Assembly: GCF_009928525.1 (NCBI RefSeq)
Contig: NZ_JAABOK010000008.1
Span: forward strand, 124,001 to 188,000
From: Chitinophaga solisilvae
Lineage (GTDB): Bacteria; Bacteroidota; Bacteroidia; Chitinophagales; Chitinophagaceae
DNA: 64,000 nt
Direction: 5' to 3'
Shown here: piece by piece, positions 42,201 through 50,061 of the stretch
Layout: every line of letters begins with the position of its first letter
How positions within the stretch are numbered: the stretch's first letter is position 1
Made by a program: the position numbers and the translations under genes
The notes under the pieces: generated by a model
What the model saw: the letters and a program-made list of their open reading frames with translations, nothing else
Database searches by the model: none
Told to the model about the DNA's origin: nothing

Positions 42201-42625
42201 CCGGAGCCTGCTGGCATGGCGGGTTTACCGGCAGCAGCCGTGATAGTGATACCGGTCAGCGCCACCGTAGCTTCCTGTAATGTTATAGTGATAACCTGTG
42301 CATCTCCCAGTGAAATTTTAGCAATAAGCGTATCTGCCTTTTTCATCCCCACATGCGATACCTCCAGGTGATAAGGCCCTCCCGGCTTCAGGTTGCTGAA
42401 GTAAAAATGTCCGTCTTTCAGGGAAGTCAGGTGATAACGGGTGGAAGAAGGTATATGCGTCAGCGTTATGGCGGCAGCCTCCAGTCCTTTTTTACCGGAG
42501 CCGGTAACCCATCCTTCCAGGGCTCCGCCTGTTTCCTGCGCCTGCAGGTCCGCCGGGAATAATGACAGTATAAATACCAGGAACAGCAGGTAGGCTTTAT
42601 CCCCGGATAAAAATTTATTTTTCAT
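39299..42625 (-). CDS. Oar-type TonB-dependent receptor, last gene of the fasciclin operon
   Basis: 1108 residues from the ATG at 42625; the open frame reaches 42649 but would overlap the preceding gene. Order: signal peptide (LFLVFILSLFPADLQAQ), carboxypeptidase-regulatory-like domain (~35-120, GWVTGSGKKGLEAAAITL), plug (~140-260, NFRYNNVTLDGAVNNDAIGF then GGSINAVTRSGTNEIH), barrel to the end. It is related to the receptor at 32717. It lies 20 bases after the fourth fasciclin gene, so it probably imports or exports what those lipoproteins bind. Confidence 0.92.
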   Translation of the reverse strand: MKNKFLSGDKAYLLFLVFILSLFPADLQAQETGGALEGWVTGSGKKGLEAAAITLTHIPSSTRYHLTSLKDGHFYFSNLKPGGPYHLEVSHVGMKKADTLIAKISLGDAQVITITLQEATVALTGITITAAAGKPAMPAGSGEQISRRTVQDMPTISRSLTDITRIVPQATKDNSFAGTNFRYNNVTLDGAVNNDAIGFSPSLGGQTGSSNMPGSSTRTNPISLDAIGEMQVYLSPFDIKIGNFTGGSINAVTRSGTNEIHASIYAYGRNASLTGPDRTGTESSKALPASFHDMQTGARIGFPVIKNKLFFFTNEEITDRQEPVQQVAGSPGSANILSREDADKITQHAESRYNFNPGEHQLYNTYARSRKLFNRLDWNINEQHQLAIRNNTVFSEALHMERDQFNFRFSSIGFRQVNTQSSTVIDLKSRISNRMSNNLLLGYTTIRDYREPSARTDFPQVQIVGRTPGSTIFFGTDREAAVFNLKQRTFELTDNLTVRMGRHTLTIGTHNEFYNISYGFVNSWNGRVTYQSIEDFLSNNPQRVQGNFNYFNNSREYLYHHPAAKFRVNFMSGYLQDEIRVSPRFKVTPGLRIDWVHIPDKAPLSSRSADAFHDQYFGNTYAYTPLSQYNQRYLSQPQLSPRIGFRADLNESRTLVLRGGLGIFTGRIPLAWMGYAYYNTGSTFGSIDLRTNGIPPNPFQPGTDPLLRPAGSPYDGIAAFAYQQGRIVNNPNAGQTQVDVIDNDFKMPSVFRSSLALDFTDAHGFNYTLEGIFTKTIQDVKFMQINLKDNPTYYAYDTAQHLRKQPVYNGSVDPRLANAYMLTNTSKGFRYSITSKISRKFSNGFHFMSAYTYGKSKDISNGIRNSMESNWQLNQALNPNDPALAYSNFDIRHRIIAMTGYERSWSARWRSVISLFFSAQSGSPFTYGFVNYTPQNTPQQVSLAYIPSRGETINFFTTKYAADGAIISTARQQADAFDQFIDDNSYLSSRRGNFTERNTGRTPWNINADLHFAQDLNLFTGKPLKDRHTITLTVDIMNFTNLLSKTWGWVYFSPNTYNSTASIGLQPYIPGRSAQGYPLYQFRDPGKPYSIDPLGSRWQMQVGIRYSL

Positions 42626-42645
42626 GATACAGTGCATATTAAAAA

Positions 42646-43590
42646 TCATGGTAAAACAACCTGGTCAGTCATATGAGCAACACCATTGCTGCCTTTGATA
42701 TTAGCCCTGGTTATTCTGGGATAGATAATGTTGCTGCCGGCCCTCAGTATATCTGATCCCGGCTGCATGGTTCCGGCTCCCAGGTAATCGCAGACAAAAA
42801 AGTATCCCCTCGATATCTGCATTCTCAGTATATTCTTTATCTGCTGTTCTGTGGCCTGCTGTATATCATCCACATCATTATACCCCAGTTTGCGGAATGC
42901 ATCGTTGTCAGGGCATAATACCGTTGAAGTGGTCCAGACGCCTGGCAGGCCGGTATCCAATATCTCCCGGTAATTCAGTTGTACGGCAGGCTGGCCGGGC
43001 AGCGGAACGGATCTTTCGATAGCTGCTTTCAGCATGGTCAGCTGCGGGTTGTCGCGGATAAATTCCCAAAGTGTAGACGATATCGGGAATGCAATGGCAT
43101 TCATTTTATGCACGATACCATCTCCCAGGTCTGTAGCATTTTCCGTGATATGGCCATTGAGAAATAGACCGTAGTAGTTGCGTATCAGCATGGGTTTATA
43201 AATAGTATCCAGGCATACTGCGCTGATCCTGTAAAACCCTGACAAGGTACTGTTGCCCAGTCTGCCGCTCAATACATGCGCATAAACAATCTTTCTCAGC
43301 GAATCCTTATCAAATCGCTGCACCGTCTGTATATCCAGTCCGGCGGCGGCAAATGCAGCATTGGTGGGTGCAAAGAAACTGAAAGGCCCGCGCTTCAGGT
43401 AAGCCGTATCAGCAGCCAGGCCAGTACGCTGCAGTGCCGCGTTGAAGCACGACAGCTGCGGATCAGCAGCGATATAATCCAGGCAGGTCTGCCGGGGCAT
43501 ATTCACTTCCCTGTTCAGCTCTTCCCGCGAACAGGCAAACAATAGCAGCGCCATGATGGTCCAGCCGGTATAATGTATTATTCTAAACAT
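42646..43590 (-). CDS. Fasciclin-domain lipoprotein 4
   Basis: 314 residues. Lipoprotein signal (TGWTIMALLLFAC). The first fasciclin domain is clear: FSFFAPTNAAFAAAGLDIQ, then DSLRKIVYAHVLSG (the YH-like motif). A second divergent one follows (VLCPDNDAFRKLGY) and the C terminus ends GSNGVAHMTDQVVLP, a typical final strand. Fasciclin domains mediate adhesion or ligand binding at the surface. It is the last and shortest of four such genes in a row; 20-base gaps on each side show one transcript. Confidence 0.88.
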   Translation of the reverse strand: MFRIIHYTGWTIMALLLFACSREELNREVNMPRQTCLDYIAADPQLSCFNAALQRTGLAADTAYLKRGPFSFFAPTNAAFAAAGLDIQTVQRFDKDSLRKIVYAHVLSGRLGNSTLSGFYRISAVCLDTIYKPMLIRNYYGLFLNGHITENATDLGDGIVHKMNAIAFPISSTLWEFIRDNPQLTMLKAAIERSVPLPGQPAVQLNYREILDTGLPGVWTTSTVLCPDNDAFRKLGYNDVDDIQQATEQQIKNILRMQISRGYFFVCDYLGAGTMQPGSDILRAGSNIIYPRITRANIKGSNGVAHMTDQVVLP

Positions 43591-43610
43591 AAAGACTTGT
43601 TTTGTGGGAA

Positions 43611-44639
43611 TTACGGAAGAAGAATATTATCGATGTGATGCACCACTCCGTTACCAGCCGGGCAATTGGCCAGATTAAAATATTCAAATCTGTAAATCCT
43701 GGCTGCCTGGCCGTTATTCTTCCCGGTAAAGGTGGTAGCATTATACTGCTGCGGATTACCTCCTGTTACTACCGGCTCTCCGTTCAGCATGATGAGCGCA
43801 TGTTGGGCAGCGGTATCTGTGCGGCGGTGAATACGGTCCAGGAAATGAATTTCTTTAAGGATATGATATTGCACGATGGCTGCCAGTGCAGCTTTATCAG
43901 TTGCCAGGATACCATCCGGGGATGTCAGGTTGATGGCCGGGCCAATCATTCCTTTCGCACGCATGGCCGCGTTAACGGGCGCCAGTATTGTATATTCCGA
44001 CTGTTGCAGCAGGGGCATCAGCCCGCTGTGCTGTACTGCCAGCGCAAAAAGGGTCAGGGTAGTATCGCCGGTAAGCAGCTGGGGCAAGTGTCTGAACCGG
44101 GCAGGCTGTACAACCTGCCTGGTGACCTGCAGGCTGCCATTACCGGTTTTTACATCTGTATCTGTTACCTGGCTGCCATTGATGGTCGTAATGGTATCAT
44201 TGCCTTCCAGGTAACGGCTCACATATACATTATTTCCACTGGCGGACATCAGCGGCTGATTATCTCCCAGCGGCATTTTCCGTATGAGGTGATTGCCTGG
44301 CAGTATAGCATTGGCTGCCAGCTCCCTGAACCAGTTATTTTCGTAGGAAAGTTGAGGTATGTCTGCTGCCGCAATCTGTTTGAAAGCCTCATTATCTGCC
44401 GCCAGCACGGTATACAGCTCTTGTCCCTTCAACAGTTTTGCCTGTCCGCTGAACTGAAACAGCTTATTGCATACAGTAAAATTGAAGTTATCTTCCAGCA
44501 TATAACCGGTCCGGCTTCTGTCTGTTTCTTCCTGCGGGGCTATTTCGTTGTTCCTGCTGCAGGCGGATAACAGCAGCAGTATCATACCCGCTGCCGGCAG
44601 AAAGTGGTATACCAACCGGGATAGTTTCCGATGTATCAT
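43611..44639 (-). CDS. Fasciclin-domain lipoprotein 3
   Basis: 342 residues. Lipobox near LLLLSAC. Fasciclin motifs: LYTVLAADNEAFKQIAAADI in the first domain and YTILAPVNAAMRAKGM with AIVQYHILKEI in the second; the C terminus GNGVVHHIDNILLP is the standard final strand. The first domain is partly degenerate. Surface or periplasmic lipoprotein, probable adhesion or ligand-binding role. Member of the four-gene fasciclin run, 11 bases after gene 2. Confidence 0.88.
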   Translation of the reverse strand: MIHRKLSRLVYHFLPAAGMILLLLSACSRNNEIAPQEETDRSRTGYMLEDNFNFTVCNKLFQFSGQAKLLKGQELYTVLAADNEAFKQIAAADIPQLSYENNWFRELAANAILPGNHLIRKMPLGDNQPLMSASGNNVYVSRYLEGNDTITTINGSQVTDTDVKTGNGSLQVTRQVVQPARFRHLPQLLTGDTTLTLFALAVQHSGLMPLLQQSEYTILAPVNAAMRAKGMIGPAINLTSPDGILATDKAALAAIVQYHILKEIHFLDRIHRRTDTAAQHALIMLNGEPVVTGGNPQQYNATTFTGKNNGQAARIYRFEYFNLANCPAGNGVVHHIDNILLP

Positions 44640-44650
44640 AAACGCATCAC

Positions 44651-45949
44651 TTAATTGAAAGGGTAAAACAGTTTATCTACTTTATAAATCACACCGTTAT
44701 CGACGTTGAAGTTATTCACCGGTTTCAGCGGGTTGTCATCTTTAGGGATAATGATTTTATCGCCGTTACTGCGCCATTGCATATAGGCAACACCGTTAGC
44801 AGCGCTGAACTGCAGGTCAAACGGATACCTGATGTAGGCGCTGCCGCTCTGCCCCTCTACTCTTGTCATTCTGTTGAAGATCCCGTTATTGACGGTTCCT
44901 TTCACCAGGTCGCTGTACAGAATACGTATAGGATACCGTGCAGCATCCCCGTTGCCGCTTACCAGGATGTTACGGGCGAGCAGCGTATCCAGGGAGGAAA
45001 ACCTAAACGTAATCATCACCTCTGTATAATCTTCATTGGCCCATCCGGTTACGCCGAAAGGGTAACGGTATGCCAGTGCGCGCAAGTCTTCCAGGGAATG
45101 GAATCCCGCATCATGAAATGCTTTATTGGTAGGCGCAAATACGGCGGGCGTACTCCTGGGATTCACTGTACCGTTATCCGGATTGGTTTTGCGTTCTGAC
45201 AGCAACGGATAATCCAATGGCGGCGTAAGTATGGAGCCAAAGACAGTTCCCTCAAAATAGACGTCTGTTTGTTTGATACTATCCAGCAGCAGTACGGCAT
45301 CCCGGTACATGCTCAGCTCAGGGTCGTTTTCAATGACCTCCCACATGGTCCGGCTTTCATCTACCGGCGCGAAGTTGACGACGCTGCCGATAGGATAAAT
45401 AAACCCGTTGGCACATGCCAGCGGCCGTATTTTTCCGCCAACGGCGCAGCTGTTGAGATACAGCTGATCGGACTGCTGAATGGAAAGCCATGATTTTTTT
45501 ACATAGAACTGCTGTTGCGGTATCAGCACGGTATCTTCCCGCAGCGTGGGAACAAAGGAGGTGAGCAGCAGCCCGCGCAGGGAATAATCATCGTAGGCGC
45601 CTGCCAGCATATGATAGCCCACCAGTTTGCGCAGCGAATCAGGCGTCAGCTGCCGGATTTTTTCCGCATTCAGTCCGGCAGCCTGCATGGCAGTATTACC
45701 CGGCGCAAAGACCGTGTATACATCGTTACCGGCCAGCAGACTGCTATATCCTGCTTTATCTATTGCCTGGTAAAACAAGCTCAGTGTATCCATTGACGTT
45801 ATAGCCTGTTTCAGGCTGGCCTGGTTATATTCCGGCATGGGAGCAGACAGCAGCGGTGAGTCGGATGATTTGATACACCCCGCTGCCAGCACCATAGCTG
45901 CCAGGCAAACTGTTATGGCTTTTATATTTATGTTCAGTTTAAAGTACAT
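44651..45949 (-). CDS. Fasciclin-domain lipoprotein 2
   Basis: 432 residues, the largest of the four. Signal peptide and lipobox (AAMVLAAGC). Domain 1: VYTVFAPGNTAMQAAGLNAE then DSLRKLVGYHMLAG. Domain 2: AVFAPTNKAFHDAGFHSLED. The C terminus ends GVIYKVDKLFYPFN. An insertion between the two domains explains the extra length. Role as for the neighbouring fasciclin lipoproteins; the substrate or partner is unknown. Confidence 0.88.
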   Translation of the reverse strand: MYFKLNINIKAITVCLAAMVLAAGCIKSSDSPLLSAPMPEYNQASLKQAITSMDTLSLFYQAIDKAGYSSLLAGNDVYTVFAPGNTAMQAAGLNAEKIRQLTPDSLRKLVGYHMLAGAYDDYSLRGLLLTSFVPTLREDTVLIPQQQFYVKKSWLSIQQSDQLYLNSCAVGGKIRPLACANGFIYPIGSVVNFAPVDESRTMWEVIENDPELSMYRDAVLLLDSIKQTDVYFEGTVFGSILTPPLDYPLLSERKTNPDNGTVNPRSTPAVFAPTNKAFHDAGFHSLEDLRALAYRYPFGVTGWANEDYTEVMITFRFSSLDTLLARNILVSGNGDAARYPIRILYSDLVKGTVNNGIFNRMTRVEGQSGSAYIRYPFDLQFSAANGVAYMQWRSNGDKIIIPKDDNPLKPVNNFNVDNGVIYKVDKLFYPFN

Positions 45950-45967
45950 ACCCTGTTTGTATTGAGA

Positions 45968-46990
45968 TTATTTAATCCGCGTGCTGTCAGGTATTACCGG
46001 CAGCTGATCCACCTGGTGCACGATACCGTTGACCGCGAGTGCTCCCGGCCTGCTGAAGGGAACAGGAAACCATTTACCGAAGAAGATATCCCGCATACTA
46101 TATTCAGGGTCGCGGTAATTGGTCGGCACAACCTTGAATTCTGCCTCGGTAACGGATACTACATTCCTCACCAGGTACAGTGACTCTTCCTGCAGAAAAG
46201 GGCCTGCTACCGGCGCCATTTTGAGATCCTGCAGAAAGAAGAAAGCGGGGCTGATGATATAGGCGCCAAACACCAGTTTTCTGAAGGCCGCCGGGTCCAT
46301 CTGTTCCACGGCATCTGCGTTCCAGTTATGCAGCGCAAAAGCCTCATCTGTCGGTGCAATGATGACCACCGGTTTTTTTGTTTTCAGGCCGTCCCAGAGG
46401 CCGAACTTTTTCAGCCCTGCAATCAGGCACCTGTAAGTACCCTGCTGTACCAGGAGGTCCTGCACAGAGGCTGCAGGTACGGTAAGCGGATTGTTCAGCG
46501 CATGAATGATACCATTGGCTGCCTGGATATTTTTCCTGATGACGGTGATACCATTCACGTACAGGTTGGTGTCTGCAGAAGTGGTGGAGGTGAAAAGCCG
46601 GTCGTTAGAAAGGGTGTTCCAGGAGAAGCCGATCGCCTGTGGAATGGCTGCACTGCCGGTTTTCCCCGGAAGTATATGATACAGTACCATCCTGCGTAAA
46701 TCGGCAGCCGGTATTTTCCGGAGGCTGTCTCTTGATATGCCGGAACGGGCAAAAGCGCCGTTATCGGGCACCATCAGCGTATAGCCGGCTGCGTTATTAT
46801 CCAGCAGCGAATCCGTGCCTGTCTGCATCATCACTTCATAGAACATACTGAACGAAAAATTACTTTTCATCAGGCTTCTCAGGCTGGCAGCAGTACTATC
46901 CGGAGCCGTCTGCATCGCTTCTTTCTTGATACATCCTGCCATGACACATACTAATGCACACAGCAGGTATTTGTTATATTCCCGCATCAT
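45968..46990 (-). CDS. Fasciclin-domain lipoprotein 1
   Basis: 340 residues; either of the two initial ATGs may be used. Lipobox ALVCVMAGC. Domain 1: YTLMVPDNGAFARSGISRD then LRRMVLYHILPG and AANGIIHALNNPL. Domain 2: VVIIAPTDEAFALHNW and the final GIVHQVDQLPV. This is the best conserved fasciclin protein of the run and the first to be transcribed. It starts 10 bases after the preceding lipoprotein gene. Confidence 0.9.
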   Translation of the reverse strand: MMREYNKYLLCALVCVMAGCIKKEAMQTAPDSTAASLRSLMKSNFSFSMFYEVMMQTGTDSLLDNNAAGYTLMVPDNGAFARSGISRDSLRKIPAADLRRMVLYHILPGKTGSAAIPQAIGFSWNTLSNDRLFTSTTSADTNLYVNGITVIRKNIQAANGIIHALNNPLTVPAASVQDLLVQQGTYRCLIAGLKKFGLWDGLKTKKPVVIIAPTDEAFALHNWNADAVEQMDPAAFRKLVFGAYIISPAFFFLQDLKMAPVAGPFLQEESLYLVRNVVSVTEAEFKVVPTNYRDPEYSMRDIFFGKWFPVPFSRPGALAVNGIVHQVDQLPVIPDSTRIK

Positions 46991-47000
46991 TCAGATTTAG

Positions 47001-48245
47001 TTAGTGAGGAATTTCATTGAATCCGCGTTGCACCTGCATCATGTAAATCCTGTCGTAAATAATTTCCATGATGTTAACGGTGGCGGATATATGATATTTA
47101 TTGCCGGAGCTGGTAATCAGGTTAAGCACGGGTGCAACATTGATCTCCGTCTGCCTGTCGGTGAGGAAGCTGCTGTACCTGTAGATGTTATATACAGACG
47201 GATCGGCGGAATACTGCACCGGAGGCATTTTAAATCCGGGCCTGTCAGCATCTTCAAAATAGAACTCGGCATGTGGCAGGGTAACCAGGCCAGTGTATCT
47301 CAGATCTACCCGGCTATACGAACGCAGGGTATCTTTTTCAAAGAAGGACGCTCTTGGCAACAGCGGTAGTGTCAGGTAACTGATGCCTGTATTCATTTTT
47401 TCTGTCAGCGTGGTATAGTAGTTATTGTTATATCCTGCCATGGGCACGGGCAGGGTGCCTTGCAGCTCCTGCTGCTTGTAGCTGTAGCTGATGCGGATCT
47501 TCTGCGGAAATGCAGCCTCCATACCCATTTGCATCTGCCGGGTGGGCGCGCCGGAGAGGTTCAGAAAGCCTACATAAATTTTCTTATCATCAAACTGCTG
47601 ATGTGTGAATTGTTCATTGCGGACATACAGGCCGTACTGATTTTTCTCCAGGTCGCGGCAGAGTATCTGCATGGTATATACTTCTCCCTGGCTGAAATCC
47701 ACGACCGTATCTATCAGCACCTGGCTTCTTATTTCCTTTGACAGCTCAGGAAAGGCAATACTGTTTTTAGGTCTGCTGACGAAAACAATGCGGTGCTTAC
47801 CGGAAGTGATCTGTGCCCATGCAGAGAGGTCAAAACCGTTGATAACAGCCGCTGTGAGTACTTTCGCATTACCGGGATATTCGTAATTCAGCGGTGTGGT
47901 GCTGTAAATCCTTCTGCCGAATTTATCTATCACATACTGTCCTTCTGAGCTGTTGCCGGAATTCAGTGGCACGGAAGCGCTGTACAGCTGCCGCGTGGTC
48001 AGGAAATCACCCATTACCGCCGCTTTCAGCGGTATGCCCGCCGCATCGGTTTCCGGGTCCATCAGGAAGGTAAAGAAAGAGGCGACGGCAGTACCCTGTA
48101 AAGCATCCGGCATTACAGCCACTGAATTGAATACCCGCAGGTAGGCGGGGGTTTCCACGGGATCGCGCTCTGCATATTTATAGCAGCTGCCCAGCAATAA
48201 AACCAGCGGCAGTATAGCGGTCAGCCAGGTAATTCTATGTCTCAT
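47001..48245 (-). CDS. Lipoprotein of the fasciclin operon, DUF4397-like
   Basis: 414 residues. Lipobox LVLLLGSC. Beta-rich throughout; the N-terminal YLRVFNSVAVMPDAL and the later KIYVGFLNLSG segments resemble DUF4397-type beta-sandwich repeats, but the match is weak. No catalytic motif. It lies between the DUF4397 lipoprotein and the first fasciclin gene with gaps of 8-10 bases. A surface-exposed binding or scaffold function is likely but unproven. Confidence 0.78.
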   Translation of the reverse strand: MRHRITWLTAILPLVLLLGSCYKYAERDPVETPAYLRVFNSVAVMPDALQGTAVASFFTFLMDPETDAAGIPLKAAVMGDFLTTRQLYSASVPLNSGNSSEGQYVIDKFGRRIYSTTPLNYEYPGNAKVLTAAVINGFDLSAWAQITSGKHRIVFVSRPKNSIAFPELSKEIRSQVLIDTVVDFSQGEVYTMQILCRDLEKNQYGLYVRNEQFTHQQFDDKKIYVGFLNLSGAPTRQMQMGMEAAFPQKIRISYSYKQQELQGTLPVPMAGYNNNYYTTLTEKMNTGISYLTLPLLPRASFFEKDTLRSYSRVDLRYTGLVTLPHAEFYFEDADRPGFKMPPVQYSADPSVYNIYRYSSFLTDRQTEINVAPVLNLITSSGNKYHISATVNIMEIIYDRIYMMQVQRGFNEIPH

Positions 48246-48253
48246 AAATATTT

Positions 48254-50038
48254 TTATTTATTGTGTTTGATAGCTATGATACGGGGTGCAGCACCTGCTT
48301 CTCCCCCCACCAGTGCCAGCGTATAAATACCGTTTTCTGCCGGTGGTGTGGTAATGGTGGCGGCATACATGCTATTGTTGGCGATGAATGTTTTACGGCA
48401 GGTCAGCGGTGTTACCGTTGTCAGCAGCGTACCCGGCGACTGCCCGCCGGCGGTATTGTTCACCCATATTTTTTCAGGAAAATACAGCAGGTCATCATTG
48501 GAACCGAAGGTATCGGGCCTGCCCTCTTCCGTATACTTTGATATGTTATTCAGCCGGTAGATGACAGCCGGATTTCTTTCGGGAAGAATACCGGGTCTGA
48601 GATGCCGGTAGGCAGACGCAAAGCGCAGGGTATCCGGATAAACAAATTCCGGCAGGAAGAGCTGTCCGTTATTGGTGAAGGTAATTTCCGGCTGTTCGTT
48701 GCATAAATTCAGGAACCGGCTTTGCCACGCATAGGTGAAGCGCAGCCGGCGGCGCTCTCCGTCTGTACCGTCGTCAGGCCCCTGTATATTCGTATTGCCT
48801 CCTGTTCTGTAAATCGTGTGGGTCATATCATTGGAAGTGAACAGCAGCTTTACACTTCCCCCCTTTTCCCGATATGCCCAGATAGTATAGTTATCATAAG
48901 GAAACAGCTGCATAGATACCGCTGCCAGCGTATTGCCCTTTTCATCCAGCGCTTCAGCGGTATGGCTTCCCTGCACAATGGTATGGTAGTCTGCGGCTAT
49001 TGCCTTCTCCCGGAAAATATCTCCGATATAGCCCAGCGGGCCTTCTCCCAGCGGCCTTCCATCTACCCTCACCGTTATATTTTTTCCGGGGATGGCATTC
49101 ACGGCATGCACACGGGCATAGGTAAGGTTAATACCGGCATCCAGGTCCGTAATCAGCTGATAGGCATTGGCATACTTTGATTCATTAAAGGAAGTGCCGC
49201 CGCAGACAGAAGAAAACAAAAACATGCGGTTAACGACCATAATGGTATACACACCACCAGGCTTGAATGTTACCACCGGTGGCATAAAACCCGCCTGCGG
49301 CAACCGGCCCGGCTGACAGCTGTTGAAGGCCGGTTGCATATCGCCGGTTACCAGCTGCCGGCTGTAATCGCCGCCGGCAAACAATTTGAACTGATATGCG
49401 CCATAGGGTATTTCTGCATATGGGGAGGAGGTACCGGCAGCGATATTGTTCAATACCGGATCTACGGCGGTACCATCGGCATAGGTGAGCGATACCGGAC
49501 CAGCAGTATTGAAGTCATCCTGTGTTGCACCCAGGTTCACGATGCGGATTTTAAAATGCTGCGGATCCGCCGGCGGTGTATTGTTACGCGGAAAACAGAC
49601 TATCTTTCCTGCTGGCAGCAGGTATACATCCGCCGGACGCGCCGGATCATTCCTCAGCACTGTATCCCGGAAGGTAATACCGGTACCGGGATCGCCGGCA
49701 GACAACCGGGCATCGCCAGACTGATCCAGCACCAGTGAAGGAATAGAAAAAGATGTTCCGTTCTTCCACATCCCGTCCGGAAAAAGCTGTTTACCGATAA
49801 CGGAGATACCTGGTTCCTCAAGCGGAGAAGTACGCTGCATGGCCAGTACCGTATTGTTTACCGTCACATTCAGCGTACGCTGGCTGACATTGAACAAACG
49901 GATGTTGGAGCTGCTGATGGTCAGCAGGTTGTCTTCCGGTATACCGGCAGCTACCTTGGGCTTTGTGCAGGCAGCAGTGAATGCCAGCATCAGTATATAT
50001 AACAGTGGTAATAAGCGATGTTGCAGAGAACAATACAT
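48254..50038 (-). CDS. DUF4397-containing lipoprotein of the fasciclin operon
   Basis: 594 residues. Signal and lipobox (ILMLAFTAAC). Repeated beta-sandwich signatures NIRLFNVSQRTLNVTVNNT, FKIRIVNLGATQDDF and ARVHAVNAIPGKNITVRVDG fit DUF4397 domains, three or so in tandem. Such lipoproteins often accompany TonB receptors as surface partners. It starts 23 bases after the STN-type TonB receptor, the position usually held by a SusD-like protein. It may therefore be a non-SusD substrate-binding partner. Confidence 0.82.
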   Translation of the reverse strand: MYCSLQHRLLPLLYILMLAFTAACTKPKVAAGIPEDNLLTISSSNIRLFNVSQRTLNVTVNNTVLAMQRTSPLEEPGISVIGKQLFPDGMWKNGTSFSIPSLVLDQSGDARLSAGDPGTGITFRDTVLRNDPARPADVYLLPAGKIVCFPRNNTPPADPQHFKIRIVNLGATQDDFNTAGPVSLTYADGTAVDPVLNNIAAGTSSPYAEIPYGAYQFKLFAGGDYSRQLVTGDMQPAFNSCQPGRLPQAGFMPPVVTFKPGGVYTIMVVNRMFLFSSVCGGTSFNESKYANAYQLITDLDAGINLTYARVHAVNAIPGKNITVRVDGRPLGEGPLGYIGDIFREKAIAADYHTIVQGSHTAEALDEKGNTLAAVSMQLFPYDNYTIWAYREKGGSVKLLFTSNDMTHTIYRTGGNTNIQGPDDGTDGERRRLRFTYAWQSRFLNLCNEQPEITFTNNGQLFLPEFVYPDTLRFASAYRHLRPGILPERNPAVIYRLNNISKYTEEGRPDTFGSNDDLLYFPEKIWVNNTAGGQSPGTLLTTVTPLTCRKTFIANNSMYAATITTPPAENGIYTLALVGGEAGAAPRIIAIKHNK

Positions 50039-50061
50039 GACACGCTGTTTTAAAAATGAGC

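Noticed and set aside
43602..44570. Plus-strand ORF of 322 codons opposite fasciclin gene 3
   Set aside because: It mirrors a well-supported minus-strand fasciclin gene in a tight operon and has no recognisable motif.
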